Assembly (NCBI GenBank): GCA_900547585.1
Contig: URHD01000064.1
Span: 1 to 10,868 of the forward strand
DNA from: an uncultured bacterium
GTDB taxonomy: Bacteria; Cyanobacteriota; Vampirovibrionia; Gastranaerophilales; Gastranaerophilaceae
Length of the DNA stretch: 10,868 nucleotides
Reading direction: 5' to 3'
The position numbers were made by a program, and so were the translations under genes. Positions 5,228-10,868 of this stretch are shown here, in pieces. A model generated the notes under the pieces. The model did no database searches. It saw nothing but the letters and a program-made list of their open reading frames with translations, and was not told the origin of the DNA. Numbering within the stretch: the first letter of the stretch is position 1; each line of letters opens with the position of its first letter.

Positions 5228-5899
5228 GTGGAAGAATCTAAAGAAACAAACGTACAGGAATCGGTTGAAGAAGTAAAAACCGAAGAAACAGTTGAAACAG
5301 CAGCTGCTGAAACTGTTGAATCAGCAGAAACAACTGAAGCTAAACCCGCAAAACGCGGCAGAGGCGCAAAAGAGGGCAAAGGCAGAAAAAGAAAAATCGA
5401 AACTGTCGAAGCTCCCCAGTCTGAATGGAAAGAACGCGTAGTTCAAATCAGACGTGTAACAAAGGTTGTAAAAGGCGGTAAAAAACTCAGCTTTAGAGCA
5501 ATCGTTGTTGTCGGAAACGGCAAAGGACAGGTCGGCGTAGGCTGTGCAAAGGCATCAGAAGTCATCATCGCTATCCAGAAAGCCATCGCAGAAGGCAGAA
5601 AAAGCCTCATCACCGTTCCTATCTTCAAAACAACCATTCCTCACCCGATTGTCGGAAACTCCGGCGCAGGCAGCGTTATGCTGAAACCCGCTTCAATGGG
5701 TACCGGTGTTATCGCAGGCGGCGCTGTTCGTGCAGTGCTTGAACTTGCCGGCATCGAAAACATTTTGAGCAAATCTCTCGGTTCAAAAGCTCCTTTGAAC
5801 GCTGCTAACGCAACAATCGAAGCTTTGAAATCATTGAGAACGTTCAACGATGTTGCTAAAAACCGCGGTTTGACGTTGAAAGAAATGTTGAACGCATAA
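5228..5899 (+). CDS. rpsE: 30S ribosomal protein S5 with acidic N-terminal extension
   Basis: A 223-aa small-subunit protein that contributes to decoding accuracy. The conserved S5 part begins at about residue 67 (EWKERVVQIRRVTKVVKGGKK): the N-terminal dsRNA-binding-like domain includes FRAIVVVGNGKGQVGVG, and the C-terminal domain includes GTGVIAGGAVRAVLELAGI. Typical bacterial S5 is about 165-175 aa. The extra ~66 residues are low-complexity: roughly 40 rich in Glu, Thr, Val and Ala, then a Lys/Arg/Gly-rich stretch (KRGRGAKEGKGRKRK). The start is GTG, with AAAGG seven bases upstream. It is the first gene of a four-gene unit; rplR, normally just upstream, is absent and XRE genes occupy that place. 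Confidence 0.96.
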   Translation: MEESKETNVQESVEEVKTEETVETAAAETVESAETTEAKPAKRGRGAKEGKGRKRKIETVEAPQSEWKERVVQIRRVTKVVKGGKKLSFRAIVVVGNGKGQVGVGCAKASEVIIAIQKAIAEGRKSLITVPIFKTTIPHPIVGNSGAGSVMLKPASMGTGVIAGGAVRAVLELAGIENILSKSLGSKAPLNAANATIEALKSLRTFNDVAKNRGLTLKEMLNA

Positions 5900-5903
5900 G
5901 CTC

Positions 5904-5931
5904 TGTTATTTCGAACTTGTTTCGGAATCTC
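5904..5931. repeat. Half-unit palindromic repeat between rpsE and rpmD
   Basis: ATTTCGAA (5908-5915), loop CTTGT, and TTCGGAAT (5921-5928) form an 8-bp hairpin with one G-U pair. With the adjoining TGTTATTTCGAAC and GGAATCTC it resembles the widespread intergenic form TGTCATTTCGAAC...GGAATCTC, a relative of the element at 2267-2365. It lacks a T run, so it is not an obvious terminator. Confidence 0.5.
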
Positions 5932-6002
5932 AAAGACCTTGCGTATTGACATAAATTTCAGTGCAACCTTAAAAAGCTAATAAAGTAAAGGAAAAAATAA
6001 AA

Positions 6003-6194
6003 ATGGCTAAAGATAAATTAGAAAAAGTATCGATAAGACTGAAAAAAAGCCTTATCGGCTCAACAAAAGACCAGATTAAAGTCGTTAGAGCACTCGGTCT
6101 CAAAAAAACTAACGATGTTGTTGAACACTTCAACAGTGCAACTATCATGGGTATGGTAAATAAAGTGCCTCACCTTGTTGAAGTGGTGAAATAA
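6003..6194 (+). CDS. rpmD: 50S ribosomal protein L30
   Basis: A 63-aa large-subunit protein, complete and of usual length. The pattern VSIRLKKSLIGSTKDQIKVVRALGLKKTNDVVEH, then MVNKVPHLVEVV at the end, is the L30 domain; the GLKK...MVNKVPHLV segment is its most diagnostic part. AAAGGA lies ten bases before the ATG. It follows rpsE by 103 bases that hold a hairpin repeat and precedes rplO by an unusual 175-base gap, so the usual tight packing of this operon is loosened here. Confidence 0.96.
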   Translation: MAKDKLEKVSIRLKKSLIGSTKDQIKVVRALGLKKTNDVVEHFNSATIMGMVNKVPHLVEVVK

Positions 6195-6351
6195 GGGTGT
6201 GCAGGGCAAAGGGAGCCTGCGCAGGCAGGGGACCAAAGCCCGCAACCGTTCTATACCGCCGTTGCGGAGGAACAGTGTTCCGGAGCGTACGAATCTTTGA
6301 TTCGACAGGCGGAATCGTTAAAAATATCCAATCGGCTAATATTAAAAATTA
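6195..6351. repeat. GC-rich multi-palindrome element between rpmD and rplO
   Basis: Four inverted repeats stand in a row: GCCTGCGCAGGC (6215-6226), CCGCAAC/GTTGCGG (6240-6246 and 6261-6267), GGAACAGTGTTCC (6269-6281) and CGAATC-TTT-GATTCG (6290-6304). The region is richer in G+C than its surroundings and has no credible gene. No T run follows any hairpin, so a simple terminator is unlikely. An inserted intergenic repeat is the best reading; an attenuating or RNA-processing site is possible. Confidence 0.55.
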
Positions 6352-6369
6352 ATGAAAGGTAATATAAAA

Positions 6370-6822
6370 ATGGCAGATAGAATCACATTAGAAGACTTAA
6401 GACCTGCTGAAGGAGCAACAAAAGGCTCAAAAAGAGTAGGCAGAGGCAGAGCATCAGGACACGGAAAAACTTCTTGCCGCGGTCACAACGGCGAAGGACA
6501 GCGCTCCGGCAGCTCACAAAAAAGAGGTTTTGAAGGCGGCCAGATGCCCTCATACAGACAAATGCCTAAACTCAAAGGCTTTACTAATTTCAACGCAATC
6601 AACTATGCAGAAGTTAACGTAAAAGACCTTGAAAGACTGGGACTTGAAACTGTTGACCTCGACGCGTTAATCGGCGCAGGCAAAGTTCACCCGTCATCAG
6701 AAGGCTTGAGAGTCCTCGGAAACGGCGAAATCTCAAAAGCTGTAAGTGTTAAAGCAAACTACTTTACACCTTCGGCAAAAGAAAAAATCGAAAAAGCAGG
6801 CGGAAAGGCTGAGTTAGTATAA
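6370..6822 (+). CDS. rplO: 50S ribosomal protein L15
   Basis: A 150-aa large-subunit assembly protein. The N-terminal basic, glycine-rich tail is typical (GSKRVGRGRASGHGKTSCRG and GFEGGQMPSYRQMPKLKGF), followed by the L15 globular domain, in which VLGNGEISKAVSVKA is diagnostic. The start is the ATG at 6370: AAAGG (6355-6359) lies ten bases before it. An upstream in-frame ATG at 6352 overlaps that ribosome site and would add six residues outside the family. Its stop codon TAA shares the last A with the ATG of secY, giving a TAATG junction typical of translational coupling. Confidence 0.97.
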   Translation: MADRITLEDLRPAEGATKGSKRVGRGRASGHGKTSCRGHNGEGQRSGSSQKRGFEGGQMPSYRQMPKLKGFTNFNAINYAEVNVKDLERLGLETVDLDALIGAGKVHPSSEGLRVLGNGEISKAVSVKANYFTPSAKEKIEKAGGKAELV

Positions 6823-8159
6823 TGCAAAACGCAAGAATCAAGCCACCTTCAATGGAAGATGTGGCATCAATGCTCCAGGCTTCGGGCTTGAAAGCTAAAT
6901 TAATATTTACTTTCGCAATGATTGCCATATTCAGGCTTGGCGTGCATTTGCCGCTGTTCGGTATCGACAATCAGATATTTGCAAGAATCGCACAGGGAAA
7001 CAATATCATCGGATTTATTGATTTGTTCTCGGGCGGTGCTTTGCAGAACATTTCGATACTGGCTCTGGGCATCGGGCCTTACATTACGGCGTCAATTATC
7101 ATGCAATTGCTGACCGTTGTAATCCCGCACCTTGAGCAGCTGCAAAAAGAGGAGGGCGAAGCCGGCAGAAGAAAAATTTCGCAATATACGCGTGTTTTCA
7201 CGGTGTTTATCGCGGTTTTTCAGTCTGCGTTGTTCCTTTTCTACCTTTTGCATCAAGCTCCTGCGGCAATTCTGGTTAATCCGGCGGTATTCTTTATCGG
7301 CTCCACAATCATCCTCACGGCGGGTTCCGTGTTTGTGATGTGGCTTGCTGAGCTGATTACCGAAAAAGGCATCGGAAACGGCGGCTCGCTGCTGATTTTC
7401 GTGGGTATTCTTTCAAGAATCCCGTTCTATTTTGAACAAACCGGACAACTCGTAATGAACGATTCGTCAAAACAGCTCGGATTGCTGCTTTTGCTCGCAA
7501 TCTTCTTCGGAACGATGATTTTGATTGTAATAATGCAGGAAGCCATCCGAAAAGTGCTTATCGTGAACCCCAGAAGACAGGTTGGCAACAAGGTTTACGG
7601 CGGAGTGAACACATTTATCCCGTTCAAGATGAATCCGGGCGGCGTAATGCCTATCATCTTTGCGGTTGCAATTTTGTTGTTCCCGACGACGGTTATAAGC
7701 CTTATCGGACAATCGAATCTGCCTCCGGGAACGTTCAGAAATATAATTACGCAGCTCACGACGATATTGAGCCCGTCAGGCGTTACTCACTACGTGCTGT
7801 ACTTCCTGTTAATCGTATTTTTGACGTTTTTCTACGCGTCAATCATGCCTAACATGCAGCCGAAAGAGATTGCGAACAATTTGAAAAAATACGGCTCATC
7901 AATCCCCGGAATCAAACCCGGAAAACCGACCGCGGAAGCTCTGGACAGGATTTTGAGCAGAATCACGCTTCTTGGCGCACTCGCGCTGGGCGTAATCGCT
8001 TTGATTCCGTCGTTTGCTTCTTATATCACGGAAATTACGACGCTTCAGGGCATCGGAGCTACTTCGCTCATAATCATGGTCGGTGTTGCGCTTGACTTTA
8101 TTAATCAGGTCAAAGCTCAGCTGCTGGCTAAAAATTATGAAAGCTTCCTGAAAGAATAA
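6822..8159 (+). CDS. secY: Protein translocase subunit SecY
   Basis: A 445-aa inner-membrane channel protein that, with SecE and SecG, moves unfolded proteins across or into the membrane. Hydrophobic segments consistent with ten transmembrane helices run through the protein. Family marks include FSGGALQNISILALGIGPYITASIIMQ, the cytoplasmic loop LEQLQKEEGEAGRRKISQYTR (cyanobacterial-like), ELITEKGIGNGGSLLIF, NPGGVMPIIFA, and the C-terminal IPGIKPGKPTAEALDRIL. Length is normal. It overlaps rplO by one base and is the last gene of the unit: a terminator follows within 15 bases, and adk, the usual next gene, is missing. Confidence 0.98.
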   Translation: MQNARIKPPSMEDVASMLQASGLKAKLIFTFAMIAIFRLGVHLPLFGIDNQIFARIAQGNNIIGFIDLFSGGALQNISILALGIGPYITASIIMQLLTVVIPHLEQLQKEEGEAGRRKISQYTRVFTVFIAVFQSALFLFYLLHQAPAAILVNPAVFFIGSTIILTAGSVFVMWLAELITEKGIGNGGSLLIFVGILSRIPFYFEQTGQLVMNDSSKQLGLLLLLAIFFGTMILIVIMQEAIRKVLIVNPRRQVGNKVYGGVNTFIPFKMNPGGVMPIIFAVAILLFPTTVISLIGQSNLPPGTFRNIITQLTTILSPSGVTHYVLYFLLIVFLTFFYASIMPNMQPKEIANNLKKYGSSIPGIKPGKPTAEALDRILSRITLLGALALGVIALIPSFASYITEITTLQGIGATSLIIMVGVALDFINQVKAQLLAKNYESFLKE

Positions 8160-8172
8160 ACGGATAAAAAAT

Positions 8173-8204
8173 AAAAAAGCGTCGGACAAAACCGGCGCTT
8201 TTTT
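8173..8204 (+). terminator. Terminator of the rpsE-secY unit
   Basis: AAAAAAGCGTCGG (8173-8185), a six-base loop, and CCGGCGCTTTTTT (8192-8204) form a 13-bp stem with one G-U pair ending in the T run. It lies 14 bases after the secY stop. Confidence 0.93.
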
Positions 8205-8237
8205 AGTGCTAAACTGTAAAACATGGAGGGTTTGCCC

Positions 8238-8588
8238 GTGTATAAACAAATTTTTGAAAACTTAAAAAAATCCGCATTCAGAAGCAAATTCAGGCTAAAA
8301 GAAAAGGAAAAATTGTATATAAAAGAAAAGGGGCTCGCCACAATCGAATCACATGCGCGTGATTTCATTGCAAAAAGAATTGCACCGGCTGTGGTTCCTA
8401 ATGACGGCAAACAAACCCCGATGAAAGGCCATCCGGTTTTCATCGCCCAGCATGCGACCGCCTGCTGCTGCCGCGGATGCATAAACAAATGGCATAAATT
8501 CCCCAAAAATGTTCAATTGACGCAAAAACAACAGGATTATATCGTTGGTTTGATAATGGAATGGATTAACGGGCAGCTGCTGGCTTAA
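8238..8588 (+). CDS. DUF4186-family protein
   Basis: Residues in the middle and C-terminus match DUF4186 as I recall it: HARDFIAKRIAPA, GKQTPMKGHPVFIAQHATACCCRGC, NKWH and YIVGLIMEWI. The function of the family is not known to me. The conserved CCCRGC and several histidines suggest metal binding, which is inference. It is likely cytoplasmic. The best start is GTG at 8238 (116 aa): GGAGG at 8225-8229 lies eight bases before it. An in-frame ATG at 8223 overlaps that Shine-Dalgarno and would add five residues. An extended -10-like TGCTAAACT (8207-8215) precedes it, without a clear -35. Its stop (8586-8588) overlaps the stop of the convergent gene, sharing TTAA. Confidence 0.82.
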   Translation: MYKQIFENLKKSAFRSKFRLKEKEKLYIKEKGLATIESHARDFIAKRIAPAVVPNDGKQTPMKGHPVFIAQHATACCCRGCINKWHKFPKNVQLTQKQQDYIVGLIMEWINGQLLA

Positions 8589-8773
8589 TCACACCCGCAC
8601 GACGGGCTCAAAGAACCGTCGCAGCATAGCGCTTTGTTGTATTTACATCCGCAAACCCCGCCGTGGCGCGAACAGCAGCCCTTTTTATTGAGAACGGAGT
8701 TTTCTATTACCGCAAAACCCGCACCGGCACAAAAAAGTACCAGCAATGCGCCGATTAAAATCTTTTTCACCAT
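8585..8773 (-). CDS. Small secreted cysteine-rich protein
   Basis: A 62-aa protein with a clear export signal: basic MVKK, hydrophobic core ILIGALLVLFCAGAGFA, and a plausible signal peptidase site after AGFA near residue 21. The mature part has eight cysteines in the pattern CCxxHGGVCGC...CC-DGSLSPSCGC. Similar CCSxHGGV...DGTLSPTC motifs occur at the ends of small exported proteins in other bacteria, with no established function that I know of. The Cys before AGAG does not fit a lipobox well, so a lipoprotein is less likely. GAGGA precedes the ATG by about 12 bases. A consensus promoter lies upstream, divergent from the DXS-like gene. Confidence 0.75.
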   Translation of the reverse strand: MVKKILIGALLVLFCAGAGFAVIENSVLNKKGCCSRHGGVCGCKYNKALCCDGSLSPSCGCD

Positions 8774-8801
8774 AATTATTTATTTATCCTCGTTTTTTCT
8801 A

Positions 8802-8830
8802 ATTCTATGCATTTGCGCAAGGACTGTCAA
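8802..8830 (-). promoter_or_regulatory. Promoter of the secreted cysteine-rich protein
   Basis: On the minus strand, TTGACA (8830-8825) and TAGAAT (8807-8802) are separated by exactly 17 bp, close to the sigma-70 consensus. The expected transcription start is near 8795, about 22 bases before the ATG. Confidence 0.7.
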
Positions 8831-8863
8831 TCACCATCTGTAACTAATTTTTAAATTTACCCC

Positions 8864-8894
8864 TTGACTTAGAGTTAACTCCAGCATTTAAAAT
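8864..8894 (+). promoter_or_regulatory. MerR-type promoter and operator of the DXS-like gene
   Basis: TTGACT (8864-8869) and TAAAAT (8889-8894) are separated by 19 bp rather than 17, and the spacer contains the perfect dyad GAGTTAACTC (8872-8881). An overlong 19-20 bp spacer with a central dyad is the hallmark of promoters activated by MerR-family proteins, which twist the DNA to realign the two boxes. TTGACTTAGAGTTAACTC in particular resembles sites of the AdhR/NmlR-type aldehyde-responsive branch, as I recall them. No MerR gene lies in the window, so the regulator would act from elsewhere. Confidence 0.75.
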
Positions 8895-8924
8895 GATATT
8901 ACAGTGAAAAAAGGAGAAAATTTC

Positions 8925-10688
8925 ATGACAATATTGGACAAAATTAACAACCCTGAAGATGTGAAAAATCTCACAATAGACGAGATGAAATCGCTTGCGC
9001 AGGACATTCGCGCGGGTATTTTGAACAGAGTAAACCTTGTCGGAGGCCATCTGGGGCCGGATTTGGGCATAGTCGAGGCAACTATTGCGTTTCACTATGT
9101 TTTTAATTCACCTGTGGACAAAATCGTGTTCGATGTTTCACATCAGGTTTATCCGCATAAAATGATTACGGGCAGAAAAGCCGGATTTTTGCACCCGCTT
9201 GAGCATCCTGAGATTTCCGGCTACACAAATCCCGCAGAAAGCGCCCATGACCATTTTGTTGTCGGACATACCTCAACTTCGGTGAGCCTTGCGACCGGTG
9301 TGGCTAAAGCAAGAGATTTGAAAGGCGAAAAATACAACGTAATTGCGCTGATTGGCGATGGTTCACTCACAGGCGGCGAGGCTTTCGAGGGCTTGAACAA
9401 TGCGGCTGTGTTAGGAAGCAATTTTATCGTAATTGTGAACGACAACGACATGTCAATCGCCGAAAATCAGGGCGCAATAGACAAACACCTCAAAGAACTC
9501 CGAAAAGCTAAAGGAAATGTCGAAAACAACCTTTTTAAAGCAATGGGATATGAATATTTCTTCGTAGAAGACGGAAACGATCTTAAATCGCTAATTGAAA
9601 CCTTTGAAAAAGTCAAAGATGTTGACCATCCTGTCGTTGTGCACATTTGCACGCTCAAAGGCAAGGGCTACAAACCCGCAGAAGAAGACAAAGAGCCCTA
9701 TCACTGGCAGCTTCCAGGGTTTTTGGATGAAAACAAGCCCGCGTTAGAACCTGTTGAAACCTACGATTCAATAACAACGGATTATATCCTGAAAAAACAA
9801 AAGGAAAACCCTGCTATCGTGTCGATTTCCGCTGCAACACCGGGCGCAACCGGCTATTCGCGTGAATATAGAAAAGAATTGGGCAAAAACTACACGGATG
9901 TTGGCATTGCCGAGGGGCATGCGGTTGCTTATGCGTCGGGGATTGCGAAAAACGGCGGAAAACCGATTTTCGGCGTGTTGAGTTCGTTTATCCAGAGGAC
10001 TTATGACCAGCTTTCGCAGGATTTGGCGCTGAACAACTCGCCGGCGACGATTCTTGTTTACTGGGCGGGGATTTCCGGCGCTGATATGACGCATTTGCAG
10101 ACTTTTGACATTCCGCTCATCAGCAATATCCCGAATATCGTTTATCTTGCGCCCGCAAACAGGGAAGAATACCTGAAAATGCTTGACTGGTCGGTCGAAC
10201 AGAACGAACATCCGGTGGCAATCAGGGTTCCGATGGGGCAGGCGGTTTCTTGCGGAATTGAGGATACGACCGATTATTCTGTTTTGAATAAATACAAAGT
10301 TGCTGCAAAAGGCGAAACCGTTGCAATAATCGGGCTCGGCAGCTTTTTCGGGCTTGCAAATGAGGTAAAAGACGAGCTCAAAAAGCACGGAATCAACGCA
10401 ACCGTTATAAATCCGCGATTTATAACGGGCGTGGATGAAGAATTGCTTAACAGCCTGAAATCTGACCATCAGCTCGTCATCACGCTGGAAGACGGCGTTC
10501 TGGACGGCGGTTTTGGTGAAAAAATCGCAAGATTTTACGGCGATTCAAGCATGAAAGTTCTAAATTTCGGCGCGAAGAAAGAATTCACTGACAGAGTGTC
10601 TGTTGACGAGCTTTATGAGCGATACAGATTGAAAAAAGAGCTCATTGCGGACGATGCGATGAAATGCCTTTCTGCGGTAGTTTGCTAG
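8925..10688 (+). CDS. DXS-like thiamine-diphosphate enzyme (transketolase superfamily)
   Basis: A 587-aa protein with DXS domain order: N-terminal ThDP domain with GGHL (40-43), HQVYPHK (73-79), GHTSTS (114-119) and GDGSLTGG...NDN (144-174); pyrimidine domain with IAEGHAV (E330 activates ThDP) and FIQRTYDQ (R358); then a C-terminal transketolase domain. It is shorter than typical DXS (about 620 aa) because the linker after MSIAENQGA is reduced. Aligned by eye to E. coli DXS, R420 becomes W380, the D427-to-H431 spacing is one residue shorter (D387, H390), and R478 in RYPRG becomes M437 in RVPMG. A paralogue with another acceptor substrate, possibly a sugar or aldehyde, is therefore as likely as true DXP synthase. 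GGAG lies eight bases before the ATG at 8925; an upstream GTG (8904) sits almost at the transcription start. Confidence 0.85.
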   Translation: MTILDKINNPEDVKNLTIDEMKSLAQDIRAGILNRVNLVGGHLGPDLGIVEATIAFHYVFNSPVDKIVFDVSHQVYPHKMITGRKAGFLHPLEHPEISGYTNPAESAHDHFVVGHTSTSVSLATGVAKARDLKGEKYNVIALIGDGSLTGGEAFEGLNNAAVLGSNFIVIVNDNDMSIAENQGAIDKHLKELRKAKGNVENNLFKAMGYEYFFVEDGNDLKSLIETFEKVKDVDHPVVVHICTLKGKGYKPAEEDKEPYHWQLPGFLDENKPALEPVETYDSITTDYILKKQKENPAIVSISAATPGATGYSREYRKELGKNYTDVGIAEGHAVAYASGIAKNGGKPIFGVLSSFIQRTYDQLSQDLALNNSPATILVYWAGISGADMTHLQTFDIPLISNIPNIVYLAPANREEYLKMLDWSVEQNEHPVAIRVPMGQAVSCGIEDTTDYSVLNKYKVAAKGETVAIIGLGSFFGLANEVKDELKKHGINATVINPRFITGVDEELLNSLKSDHQLVITLEDGVLDGGFGEKIARFYGDSSMKVLNFGAKKEFTDRVSVDELYERYRLKKELIADDAMKCLSAVVC

Positions 10689-10693
10689 ATTTT

Positions 10694-10730
10694 AAAAGCC
10701 CCTTTCTTGTTAATAGAAAGGGGCTTTTTT
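10694..10730 (+). terminator. Strong terminator of the DXS-like gene
   Basis: AAAAGCCCCTTTCT (10694-10707) pairs perfectly with AGAAAGGGGCTTTT (10715-10728) around a seven-base loop, and the T run continues to 10730. It starts five bases after the stop codon, so the gene forms a single-gene transcript. Confidence 0.95.
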
Positions 10731-10808
10731 ATGAAACTTGATAATTTGCGGGGTATTCAAGAGCGGGATTTAGTTTTTCCGTTCTGATTCCTCCGGCTAC
10801 GCGACGGG

Positions 10809-10843
10809 TTTAAGTTGTCTGAGAAAAATTCGTGATAAGGAAC
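10809..10843 (+). repeat. Right copy of an inverted window-end repeat
   Basis: This matches the complement of 26-61 at about 33 of 36 positions. The 138 bases after the terminator (10731-10868) otherwise show no gene; the only ATG-initiated frame at 10731 ends after 18 codons. The sequence after the core (GAACGAAGTGACGTGAACGA) differs from the left end. Confidence 0.75.
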
Positions 10844-10868
10844 GAAGTGACGTGAACGAATTTTTTGA

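Noticed and set aside
6195..6351. Short open frames in the rpmD-rplO gap
   Set aside because: They run through palindromic repeat DNA, lack ribosome sites and have no family features.
8904..8924. GTG start for the DXS-like enzyme at 8904
   Set aside because: It lies only a few bases after the predicted transcription start, and the GGAG at 8913-8916 is positioned for the ATG at 8925.
9768..10469. 233-codon open frame opposite the DXS-like gene
   Set aside because: It mirrors conserved coding sequence in another frame, with an Arg-rich composition and no family pattern.
10731..10787. 18-codon ATG frame after the last terminator
   Set aside because: Very short, starts at the end of the terminator T run, and has no Shine-Dalgarno.
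1..10868. Composite transposon bounded by the end repeats
   Set aside because: No transposase is present, the interior is core ribosomal and secretion genes, and the repeats lack target-site duplications that I can see; repeat-limited contig ends explain it better.

Overview
The window most resembles a low-GC bacterium of the non-photosynthetic cyanobacterial lineage (Melainabacteria/Gastranaerophilales type). The basis is by-eye resemblance: EF-Tu and SecY carry cyanobacterial-style segments (for example LEQLQKEEGEAGRRKISQ in SecY). No 16S gene is present, so this placement is an inference. The two ends of the window carry inverted copies of one ~36 bp repeat. The window may therefore be a contig that broke at a dispersed repeat.

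Layout. (1) 1-569: end repeat, a 73-aa helical hypothetical gene on the minus strand, and a divergent 70-aa XRE/HTH regulator. (2) 609-1973: a membrane-anchored phosphodiester glycosidase (NAGPA fold) on the minus strand with a well-formed promoter. (3) 1974-2379: non-coding; it holds an orphan plus-strand terminator that may end a small RNA, and a 99-bp palindromic TGTCA...TGACA repeat. (4) 2380-2745: a small cysteine-rich zinc-ribbon-like protein on the minus strand. (5) 2968-4176: tuf (EF-Tu) as a single-gene unit with its own promoter and a bidirectional terminator. (6) 4229-4997: an AT-rich regulatory module with a 69-aa helical protein diverging from two tandem XRE regulators, and a perfect 16-bp palindrome between them. 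(7) 5228-8204: rpsE-rpmD-rplO-secY, a piece of the spc ribosomal-protein operon closed by a terminator. Repeats sit in two of its gaps. (8) 8238-8773: a DUF4186 protein and a small secreted cysteine-rich protein, convergent and sharing a TTAA for both stop codons. (9) 8864-10730: a DXS-like transketolase-superfamily enzyme whose promoter has MerR-type geometry (19-bp spacer containing a GAGTTAACTC dyad), followed by a strong terminator. (10) 10731-10868: no gene, ending in the inverted copy of the left-end repeat.

How the genes relate. tuf, rpsE, rpmD, rplO and secY are core translation and secretion genes. They are separated from their usual neighbours: no rpsL/rpsG/fusA beside tuf, no rplR before rpsE, no adk after secY. 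The regulatory novelty lies in the two [small helical protein | XRE] divergent modules and in the apparently MerR-controlled DXS paralogue. That paralogue appears to lack two arginines of the DXS substrate pocket, so it may not make DXP.
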